From: DASQBT01 sp049578545
Lineage (GTDB): Bacteria > Pseudomonadota > Gammaproteobacteria > Burkholderiales > Thiobacillaceae
Assembly (NCBI GenBank): GCA_049578545.1
Contig: JBAUMF010000107.1
Span: forward strand, 1-32,744
Direction of reading: 5' to 3'
DNA length: 32,744 nucleotides
Notes under the pieces: model-generated
What the model saw: the letters and a program-made list of their open reading frames with translations, nothing else
Databases searched by the model: none
What the model was told of the DNA's origin: nothing
Shown: in pieces, positions 25,914-32,744 of the stretch
Position numbering within the stretch: the first letter of the stretch is position 1
How the letters are laid out: every line of letters begins with the position of its first letter
Program-made: the position numbers and the translations under genes

Positions 25914-26432
25914 TCAGACTCCAGACGTCGTGCGGATAAACGCGGCAATGCCTTCGATGTCCTCCAGGGTAAAGTGCTTCAATTCATCGGGGGGGCGCAC
26001 ATCCGATATCACCGCCTGAACGTGCTGATCTTCCGGATACAGCCATGGCTTGCCGACCGCGTTGCGATGAATCTCGATCTTTGGAATCGGTGCGTGCCTG
26101 AACCCCTCCACCAGCGCCAGATCGCAGGGCGACAGTCTTGCCAGCATTGCCTCCAGTTCCGGTTCGGGTTCATCTCTCAATTCATGCATCAGGGCCCAGC
26201 GATTGCCGGTCAACAGGATGACCTCATGAGCGCCGGCCTGGCGATGACGCCAGCTGTCCTTGCCCGGGGCATCCAGATCCGCCCGATGATGGGCGTGTTT
26301 CAGCGTGGATACGCGCAGGCCGCCCTTCACCAGGACGGGAATCAGTTTTTCGATGAGGGTCGTCTTGCCGCTGCCGCTCCAGCCGGCAATTCCCACTACA
26401 GCCCGGTAAGGCTTTGAATTTTGATGTGACAT
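25914..26432 (-). CDS. mobB: Molybdopterin-guanine dinucleotide biosynthesis adaptor MobB
   Basis: 172 residues. The P-loop GWSGSGKTTL (17-26) is followed by the MobB-specific VSTLKHAHH and DAPGKDSWRHRQAGA; the later LALVEGFRHAPIPKIEIHR is also diagnostic. MobB is a GTP-binding helper for the guanylyl form of the cofactor, so the cell probably makes MGD for other enzymes as well as MCD. Divergent from moaA; the ModE-like site sits between them. Confidence 0.93.
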   Translation of the reverse strand: MSHQNSKPYRAVVGIAGWSGSGKTTLIEKLIPVLVKGGLRVSTLKHAHHRADLDAPGKDSWRHRQAGAHEVILLTGNRWALMHELRDEPEPELEAMLARLSPCDLALVEGFRHAPIPKIEIHRNAVGKPWLYPEDQHVQAVISDVRPPDELKHFTLEDIEGIAAFIRTTSGV

Positions 26433-26457
26433 CGCTCTGGTAATTGCTCCTGATTTT

Positions 26458-26481
26458 GGTTATATTTAATTATATATAACG
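26458..26481. promoter_or_regulatory. ModE-box-like operator between mobB and moaA
   Basis: GGTTATAT-N8-ATATAACG, an 8-8-8 inverted repeat nearly identical to the site at 16381 and with both half-sites close to the E. coli ModE operator. It spans a possible moaA -10 (TAATTA 26467-26472, 17 bases after TTGCTC at 26444) and ends on the moaA ribosome binding site GAGG. This geometry favours repression of moaA and perhaps mobB. Binding is inferred. Confidence 0.75.
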
Positions 26482-26495
26482 AGGTGCACCACATC

Positions 26496-27467
26496 ATGCT
26501 CACTGATCCTTATGGCCGCTCCATCGAATATATCCGCGTTTCCGTGACCGACCGCTGCGATTTGCGCTGCACCTACTGCATGCCCGAAGGCTTCAAGGGG
26601 TTTGAAGAGCCCGATCACTGGCTGACCTTCGATGAACTGGAACGACTGCTGGGGGTTTTTACCCGCCTCGGCACCAAGCGCATTCGACTGACCGGAGGCG
26701 AACCTCTGCTGCGCTGGCATGTAGCCGAACTCGCCGCGCACATCTCGCGGTTGCCGGGTTTGGAGGATCTGTCCCTTTCCACCAACGCCACCCAATTGGG
26801 CAAGCATGCCTTGGGCCTCAAGAACGCAGGAGTAAAGAGACTGAACGTTAGTCTCGATTCACTGCGTCCGGAACGGGTCAAGGCCATCAACGGCCGCGAT
26901 GTCTTGGCACAGATTCTGGAAAATCTGGAAACCGCGCGCCAGCTCGGTTTCCAGAGCATCAAGATCAACATGGTCGCCATGAAGGGTGTCAACGACGATG
27001 AGATCGATGATCTCGCTGCCTACTGCATGGACAGGGGATTTGTCCTCCGTCTTATCGAAACCATGCCCATGGGTGAGACTGGACGCCATGCGCACTACCT
27101 GGATCTGCAACCGATCAAGGAGCGGCTGAAAGAGCGCTTTGGCCTGATGGATACCGTGTTGCCGGGAGGCGGACCAGCGCGCTACATGGGGACGCCGGAT
27201 GGAAAGTTCAACATCGGCTTCATCACGCCCATTTCCCAGCACTTCTGCGCGACGTGTAATCGTGTTCGCCTGTCCGTGGACGGCACCCTGTATCTGTGCC
27301 TAGGGCAGGAAGCCAAATTCGAGTTCCGTCCCCTGCTGCGTCAGGGCGTGAGCGATGCAGAGCTGGAGGTCGCGGTCAGGCAGGCCATTACGCTCAAGCC
27401 TGAACGTCACGAGTTCCGCGAGCAGCCGCAGAAAATCATTCGCTTCATGTCCATGACCGGAGGCTAG
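26496..27467 (+). CDS. moaA: GTP 3',8-cyclase
   Basis: 323 residues from the ATG at 26496, with GAGGTG upstream; a GTG at 26484 is a weaker alternative. The radical-SAM motif CxxxCxxC is Cys21, Cys25 and Cys28 (DRCDLRCTYC), the second cluster is in HFCATCNRVRLSVDG plus CLG, and the protein ends in the Gly-Gly needed for function (SMTGG). It carries out the first step from GTP toward cyclic pyranopterin. moaC, its usual partner, is not in the window. Confidence 0.96.
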   Translation: MLTDPYGRSIEYIRVSVTDRCDLRCTYCMPEGFKGFEEPDHWLTFDELERLLGVFTRLGTKRIRLTGGEPLLRWHVAELAAHISRLPGLEDLSLSTNATQLGKHALGLKNAGVKRLNVSLDSLRPERVKAINGRDVLAQILENLETARQLGFQSIKINMVAMKGVNDDEIDDLAAYCMDRGFVLRLIETMPMGETGRHAHYLDLQPIKERLKERFGLMDTVLPGGGPARYMGTPDGKFNIGFITPISQHFCATCNRVRLSVDGTLYLCLGQEAKFEFRPLLRQGVSDAELEVAVRQAITLKPERHEFREQPQKIIRFMSMTGG

Positions 27468-27488
27468 AGCCTGCCCGCTCTTTTTTTT
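27466..27488 (+). terminator. Terminator overlapping the moaA stop
   Basis: AGAGC-CTGCCC-GCTCT forms a short 5-base-pair stem followed directly by eight T residues (27481-27488). The stem starts within the TAG stop of moaA. The weak stem is offset by a strong T tract. Confidence 0.55.
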
Positions 27489-27529
27489 GCGGAGAAAACA
27501 AAGCCTCAGGCGAGCGCCGTCACTCGTCG

Positions 27530-28567
27530 CTACCGTGCCGGTTCCATTTCCGGTTTGTATAGACCCCTGCGCGCAAAACTGTTCAGCTGCGCGCGCATTT
27601 GGAACACCTGCTGCGCCGCCTCCCTGTTCTCGTTCTTTCCACGCCACGTTTCCAGCACGGGTTGCTGCAAGGCACGGGCGTAAGAAAATGACAGCTGCCA
27701 TGGGGCTAGTGGATACAAGACGTTCATGGCATTAAGGTTCGCGGTTGCTTCCGCCCCGGTTTGTCCACCGGACAGAAAATTAAGGCTTGGGACGGCTGCG
27801 GGTACGGTACGCTGCAGCACCTTCATTGTTTCCCGCGCGACCTCTTCAGGAGCAGCTTTACGTGCATGCTCCTTGCCTGGCAGGACCATGCTTGGCTTGA
27901 GCAGCATGTATTCAAGCAGGACGCCATGCCGGTGCAGGGCATGGAACACTGCGTGCAGCACCGCCTCCGTCACCTCGGCACAGCGTTGTTGCGTGTGATC
28001 GCCATCCAGGAGGACTTCGGGTTCGACGACGGGAACAAAGCCCTCTGCCTGACACATGGCAGCGTAGCGGGCGAGCATCTCGGCGTTCGCCGCAATGCCC
28101 AACGGCGTGGGATTGTGTTCGGTGATCGGATATACCTCCCGCCACTTGGCAAATCGTGCGCCGAGCGCCTTGTAATTCTTCAGACGGTCAGCGAGCCCGT
28201 CGAGGCCTTGGGTAATCTTGTCACCCGGTGCGCCGGGCAGATCGATGGTTCCCTTGTCCACCTTGATGCCAGGCACGATACCCTGAAGCATTGCCGCTTC
28301 AGGCAAGGACGTTCCATCATCCGTTTTTTGGCTTAGGGATTCTTCAAACAGAATCACACCGCTGATGAATTCGCCGATGTTCGGCGTGGTCAACAGCAGA
28401 GTCCGGTAGGCGCGACGGTTCTCTTCTGTCGATTCCACTCCTACGGCCTTGAAACGCTTGGCAATGGTGGGCGAGCTTTCATCAGCCGCCAGGATGCCCT
28501 TGCCACTTTCAACCAGCGACGTAAGGGTATCCTGCAATTCTCCTTCTCTAGTCAGTATCATGTCCAT
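27530..28567 (-). CDS. Class I fructose-bisphosphate aldolase
   Basis: 345 residues from the ATG at 28567 (GGAGG five bases upstream). The sequence resembles the eukaryotic-type class I enzyme: GKGILAADESSPTIAKRF, an acidic VVEPEVLLDGDH strand, the Schiff-base lysine in LLKPSMVLPG and the phosphate-binding FLSGGQTGAEAT. It interconverts fructose 1,6-bisphosphate with triose phosphates in glycolysis, gluconeogenesis or the Calvin cycle. It is convergent with moaA. No CO2-fixation gene is visible nearby, so its pathway role is unknown. Confidence 0.93.
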   Translation of the reverse strand: MDMILTREGELQDTLTSLVESGKGILAADESSPTIAKRFKAVGVESTEENRRAYRTLLLTTPNIGEFISGVILFEESLSQKTDDGTSLPEAAMLQGIVPGIKVDKGTIDLPGAPGDKITQGLDGLADRLKNYKALGARFAKWREVYPITEHNPTPLGIAANAEMLARYAAMCQAEGFVPVVEPEVLLDGDHTQQRCAEVTEAVLHAVFHALHRHGVLLEYMLLKPSMVLPGKEHARKAAPEEVARETMKVLQRTVPAAVPSLNFLSGGQTGAEATANLNAMNVLYPLAPWQLSFSYARALQQPVLETWRGKNENREAAQQVFQMRAQLNSFARRGLYKPEMEPAR

Positions 28568-28984
28568 TTGGCCTCCGGAAACCGGCACAGATCCATAGTC
28601 GACGAGAACAAAAGCATGCTCGGACTCCCATGATCAGAACCTGAAAGACGGGTCAAAGTGATGCTTCAATCTTTACAAACCGGCGCCAAAATGCCGTGAC
28701 CAGACGTTTTTTTGTCCTCCTTCTATTCTTAGAGCCAATCTGTCGCGTTGCCCATAAAGAGATATTTAGCGCCCGTTAACCAATCAGCCCCCGCGATCCG
28801 CCATGAGAAGCCGTTGAGTCTCCTCCACATGCAGACTTGTTCGATCCGTTTCTGCTATCTTTGGCAACGTGGTAGGCCAGGACTCGATTAACGCGATGCA
28901 ATCGACAATCGCACATGAGTAGCGGGATACGAAAGTCTATTGGCAGATTTCATCAAGAAACAGCCGCTTTTCATCCTGGGAAAT
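28568..28984. other. Gene-free divergent region between aldolase and sensor kinase genes
   Basis: About 417 bases without a convincing gene. It should contain promoters for both flanking genes, but no well-spaced pair of -35/-10 hexamers stands out. A T7 tract near 28705 is not preceded by a strong stem, so I do not call a terminator. A frame open from about 28920 leads into the kinase and allows an alternative TTG start. Confidence 0.5.
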
Positions 28985-31900
28985 ATGCTTAACAACCTTC
29001 TGAACACATCTAATCCTGTGCCAAGTCACGTGCCCAAACAACCTAGTCGTCCCCCATCGCCTCGCATGGCAGCAGCCCGTATCGCTCTGCTCTACCTGGT
29101 GTTCGCAACCCTGTGGATCTACGCTTCGGACCAAGTGCTCGCGATGTTTGTCGAAGACAAGCACTGGCTGGAATGGTTGGGCACCGCCAAGGGCGTGGCC
29201 TATGTCGTAGTAACTGCCCTGCTCCTTTATATCCTCCTGCGAAACTGGTCCCAGAAAGAGGACGTCAAGTTGTCCAGCCGGGCGGCTTTTGGACGCAACT
29301 GGCTGGTAGTCGTTTCCGTCTTCCTGGTCATGGTGGTTCCGCTTCTTGCCTATAGCGTGGCCCGGGTCGAAGGCCCACGCATACGCGACCAGGCCTTCAA
29401 GAACCTTTCATCGATTGCCCAGCTCAAGGTTGACCAGATCGAACAGTGGCTGACCGAACGCCAGGGAGATGCAACGGTACTCATGGCCAGTTCCGGTCTC
29501 ATCGATGACTATGACAAATGGCTGAACAGTCACGACCCACTCGCCGAAGCTAATCTCAACCGGCGGGTCGATGCCCTCAAGCGTGCCTATCGCTACCAAG
29601 TGGAATTTCTGGATCCCCGCAATAACGCCCTGGATGGACATCAACAGGCAATGATGAGAAAGGCACTGGCAACCAACCAGGCACTGATGGTCGAACTTCG
29701 CCGTGATACGGCCGGCAAGGTCTGGCTCGAAATGATGGTCCCCATGATCAAGCAAGATGCAGGTACACAAACTCCGGTAGGAGCAATACTGCTTAGTGCG
29801 CCCGCCGAAGACTACCTGTTTCCCCTCATCCAGAAATGGCCGGGGCCCAGCGCCAGCGCGGAGACACTGCTTGTTCGCCGGGATGGGGACACGGTCGAGT
29901 TCCTTAACGAACTGCGTCACCGCCAGGGCACCGCCCTGACCTTTCGCCTGCCCCTCAGTAGCCCCAAGCTCCCCGCCGCCGAAGCCATTCAAACAGGCAA
30001 GGCACATACGTACGAAGGTCTGGATTATAGGGGAGTGGATGTGCTATCGGCCCTGCGGCCGGTGCCTGGCACCGATTGGTTTCTGGTAGCCAAAGTCGAT
30101 CGCGACGAGGTCATGCATCCCCTCAGCACGCTGGTTGCCTGGGTAAGCCTGGTGTCCTTCGCGGCAATCATTGCCATGGCCATTGCGTTAACACTGCTGT
30201 GGCGCCAGCAGCAGCGCGCCCAACAGTTGCAAATGACCGGGCAAGCCAGAGAAGCACTCCGAAAGAGTCAGGGGCAATTGCGCACTTTTGTCGAACATGC
30301 GCCAACCAGCATCGCCATGCTCGACCGCAATCTGGACTATATCGCCACCAGCCGTCGCTGGATCGAGGAATATGGCAGAGGGTATGCCGAACTGATCGGT
30401 CGCAACCACTATGCGGTTCACCCGGATCTTTCAGACCAATGGAAGAAGGTTTACCGCGATGCCCTGGCAGGTGCCTCTCTGAAAAATGACGATGATTTGT
30501 GGATACAGGCTGATGGGAGCAAACATTGGTTGCGCTGGGCAGTTTACCCATGGACCAATGAAACAGGCGAAACCGGCGGCATCATCATCTCTGCGGAAGA
30601 CATTACCGAACGCAAACGGGCGGAGGTGGCGCTGCGTGCAAGCGAACAACGCCTGTCGGGACTGATCAATTCGGCGATGGATGCCATCGTCGCCGTCGAC
30701 GCCGGGCAAAAAATCGTCCTGTTCAATCCGGCAGCCGAACGCATGTTCGGGCTGTCGAACCGTGACGTCATCGGCCAGCCGCTGGATCGGCTGTTGCCCC
30801 CTTCTTCCCGTCAGGCCCACACCGACCATATCCGCGAGTTTGCGCGGACCGGAGTCACCAGCCGCAGCCTGGCATCGCTCGGCTCCCTGCAGGGCCTCCG
30901 GGCCAATGGCGAGAGCTTTCCCATCGAGGCCTCGATTTCGCAGGTCGAATTACCCAGCGGCAAGCTATACACCGTCATTCTGCGCGACATCACGGAACGC
31001 AAACAGGCTGAGGAATTGCTACGCGCCAGCGAGGCGCAGTTCCGCGCCATCTTTGAGGTCTCTTCAGTTGGCATGGGCCAGTCTAATCCGGCCACCGGGC
31101 GTTTCCTGCGGGTAAATCGGCGCCTCTGTGAGATGACGGGCTACAGCGCAGAAGAAATGCTAAACATGACGTTCTCCGAGATCACCCATCCTGAAGATCG
31201 GGCGAAAGACTTGGAGAAATTTTCCCGACTGGTGCGAGGCGAAATCCCGGAGTATCGGGGCGAAAAGCGCTATGTCTGCAAGGATGGCAGTGTCATGTGG
31301 GTCGATCTCACGGTCAACCTGATCCACGATTTGAACCTGAAGCCGTTGCGCACCATCGCAGTCATCCAGGACATCACACTGCGCAAACAGGCCGAGGAGA
31401 ACCTGCGGGCGAGCGAGGAACGCTACCGGACGCTTGTCGAACAGGCGAGTGACGGTATCTTCGTCGGCGACAGCCAGGGCCATTACATCGACGTGAATAC
31501 CGCCGGATGCCGCATGCTGGGCTATACCCGCGAAGAGTTGCTCGGCCTGAGCATTGCCGACGTGATCATACCTGAGGAAATTCCACGTATCGAACATGAG
31601 GTGGCCCGCTATGCAGAGAACGCAGTAGTTACCAGCGTGTGGCAAATGCGCCGCAAGGACGGTTCGACCTTCCCTGGCGAGGTACATGGAAGGCGACTCC
31701 TCGACGGGCGTCTACAGGGCATTTTGCACGACATCACCGAGCGCAAGGAAGCCGAAAAAGCGTTGCGTAACAGCGAAGCAGATCTTAATCGCGCCCAAGC
31801 GGTTGGCCACATTGGCAGCTGGCGGCTGGACGCGAGACCCAACACGCTGACCTGGTCTGCAGAAAACTATCGCATCTTTGGCATTGCTGCGGGCACACCA

Positions 31901-32744
31901 TTGACTTACGAGACATTCCTTTCGTCTGTCCATCCGGATGACCGGGCGTATGTAGAGCAGCGATGGCAGGCAAGCCTGCGTGGCGAGCCCTACGACATCG
32001 AGCATCGGTTGCTGGTGAACGGCAAGGTGAAGTGGGTGCGTGAAAAGGCTGAGTTTGAGTTCGATGAGCAGGGAGGACTTCTGGGCGCTTTTGGCACCAC
32101 TCAGGACATCACCGACATCAAGCAGACTGAGCAGGCGCTGGTCGAAGCGGACCAGCGCAAGGATGAATTTCTCGCACTGCTGGCGCACGAGCTGCGCAAC
32201 CCAATGGCGGTAACCGCCACCGCCGCGTTCCTTCTGCAGAGCAAGGGCTTAACCGACCCCGAGATTTGCCGCTGGGCGACGTCCACCATCACCAATCAGA
32301 CCGATCTGCTCAAGCACCTGGTGGATGATCTGCTGGATGTCGAACGGGTCAACCGTGGGCGGATTGCCTTGATAAAGATCCGCTTAGACCTGGTGCAACT
32401 GATCGACAGGGTGGCAAAAGAACGGGAAGCGCTCTTTGAGAAGCGCAAACAGCATTTCACGCTCAGTCTGCCCTCACAGCCGATAGGTCTCCAGGGAGAC
32501 CCGGCGCGGTTGACCCAGGTCATTAGCAATCTTCTTGATAATGCCAGCAAGTTCACTCCAGAGAATGGGCAGATCGAACTGTCGCTCTGCCAGGAACAGC
32601 ATGAAGCTGTCATCCGTGTCCGCGACAACGGACGTGGCATCCCACCCAATTTGCTGCCGCACATCTTCGAAATCTTTACCCAGGGCCAGGTCTCAATGGC
32701 ACGGGATGAGGGCGGTCTTGGAATTGGACTCGCTTTGGTCAAAG
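28985..32744 (+). CDS. Multi-PAS membrane sensor histidine kinase (3' end outside window)
   Basis: At least 1253 codons, open to the window edge. The start is taken as ATG 28985, though its ribosome binding site is weak and an upstream TTG is possible. Three hydrophobic segments lie within residues 30-125, then a likely extracytoplasmic sensing region (about 125-380) and a fourth membrane helix near 382-405. Five PAS-type modules follow, beginning near 435, 560, 685, 813 and 939, several ended by the PAC-type DITERK. The kinase core has KDEFLALLAHELRNP (phosphoacceptor His1068), N box NLLDNASKF, G1 DNGRGIP and G2 GGLGIGLALV. A receiver domain may follow beyond the edge. Signal unknown. Confidence 0.92.
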   Translation, partial: MLNNLLNTSNPVPSHVPKQPSRPPSPRMAAARIALLYLVFATLWIYASDQVLAMFVEDKHWLEWLGTAKGVAYVVVTALLLYILLRNWSQKEDVKLSSRAAFGRNWLVVVSVFLVMVVPLLAYSVARVEGPRIRDQAFKNLSSIAQLKVDQIEQWLTERQGDATVLMASSGLIDDYDKWLNSHDPLAEANLNRRVDALKRAYRYQVEFLDPRNNALDGHQQAMMRKALATNQALMVELRRDTAGKVWLEMMVPMIKQDAGTQTPVGAILLSAPAEDYLFPLIQKWPGPSASAETLLVRRDGDTVEFLNELRHRQGTALTFRLPLSSPKLPAAEAIQTGKAHTYEGLDYRGVDVLSALRPVPGTDWFLVAKVDRDEVMHPLSTLVAWVSLVSFAAIIAMAIALTLLWRQQQRAQQLQMTGQAREALRKSQGQLRTFVEHAPTSIAMLDRNLDYIATSRRWIEEYGRGYAELIGRNHYAVHPDLSDQWKKVYRDALAGASLKNDDDLWIQADGSKHWLRWAVYPWTNETGETGGIIISAEDITERKRAEVALRASEQRLSGLINSAMDAIVAVDAGQKIVLFNPAAERMFGLSNRDVIGQPLDRLLPPSSRQAHTDHIREFARTGVTSRSLASLGSLQGLRANGESFPIEASISQVELPSGKLYTVILRDITERKQAEELLRASEAQFRAIFEVSSVGMGQSNPATGRFLRVNRRLCEMTGYSAEEMLNMTFSEITHPEDRAKDLEKFSRLVRGEIPEYRGEKRYVCKDGSVMWVDLTVNLIHDLNLKPLRTIAVIQDITLRKQAEENLRASEERYRTLVEQASDGIFVGDSQGHYIDVNTAGCRMLGYTREELLGLSIADVIIPEEIPRIEHEVARYAENAVVTSVWQMRRKDGSTFPGEVHGRRLLDGRLQGILHDITERKEAEKALRNSEADLNRAQAVGHIGSWRLDARPNTLTWSAENYRIFGIAAGTPLTYETFLSSVHPDDRAYVEQRWQASLRGEPYDIEHRLLVNGKVKWVREKAEFEFDEQGGLLGAFGTTQDITDIKQTEQALVEADQRKDEFLALLAHELRNPMAVTATAAFLLQSKGLTDPEICRWATSTITNQTDLLKHLVDDLLDVERVNRGRIALIKIRLDLVQLIDRVAKEREALFEKRKQHFTLSLPSQPIGLQGDPARLTQVISNLLDNASKFTPENGQIELSLCQEQHEAVIRVRDNGRGIPPNLLPHIFEIFTQGQVSMARDEGGLGIGLALVK

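Overview
The window reads as a chromosomal segment of a betaproteobacterium, most likely a respiratory chemolithotroph near the Nitrosomonadales or sulfur-oxidiser lineages. This is inferred from the gene families, the moderately high GC content and a remnant of a sulfur-oxidation gene (dsrA). No rRNA or tRNA was recognised, so placement is tentative.

Layout. (1) 1-760: end of an unidentified gene, a small lipoprotein gene and a short GAGTCAAAG direct-repeat cluster. (2) 762-5677, minus strand: a DksA-like zinc-finger protein, then a tight four-gene run of PolX, an HPF/cold-shock fusion, an unknown protein and an APH-like/P-loop kinase fusion. (3) 5877-7141, minus: a VOC protein and an EamA transporter. 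(4) 7214-10059, plus: dapC, dapD and an M48 lipoprotein protease. (5) 10091-13335, minus: DUF302 protein, crcB, DUF190 protein, TauE/SafE permease, tadA and an L,D-transpeptidase. A 271-bp MITE-like element sits exactly between the DUF190 and tauE genes. Removing it restores a TAATG stop/start overlap.

(6) 13431-28567 is the core. A single-domain ModE-type regulator and a cytochrome c lipoprotein come first. They are followed by moeA-moaD-moaE (minus), then a large plus-strand cluster for aerobic CO dehydrogenase: coxM, coxS, coxL, coxG, coxD, coxE, coxF, a MocA-like nucleotidyltransferase and a second XdhC-family gene. mobB (minus) and moaA (plus) come next, then a class I fructose-bisphosphate aldolase (minus). 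CoxL carries the form I motif AYRCSFR, so this should be a true Mo-Cu CO dehydrogenase. Structural genes, active-site maturation genes and half of the molybdenum cofactor pathway are therefore adjacent.

(7) 28985 to the end: a very large multi-PAS sensor histidine kinase, cut by the window edge.

The most striking signals are outside the genes. Two near-identical 24-bp sites with the 8-8-8 architecture of a ModE operator lie in the moeA/cox and mobB/moaA intergenic regions. They suggest one molybdenum-linked regulon run by the local ModE-like protein, which lacks the molybdate-binding domains. Between the first site and coxM lies an 82-codon reading frame whose second half looks like the N-terminus of dissimilatory sulfite reductase alpha subunit (DsrA), then breaks off. 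This may be a gene remnant or a rearranged leader.
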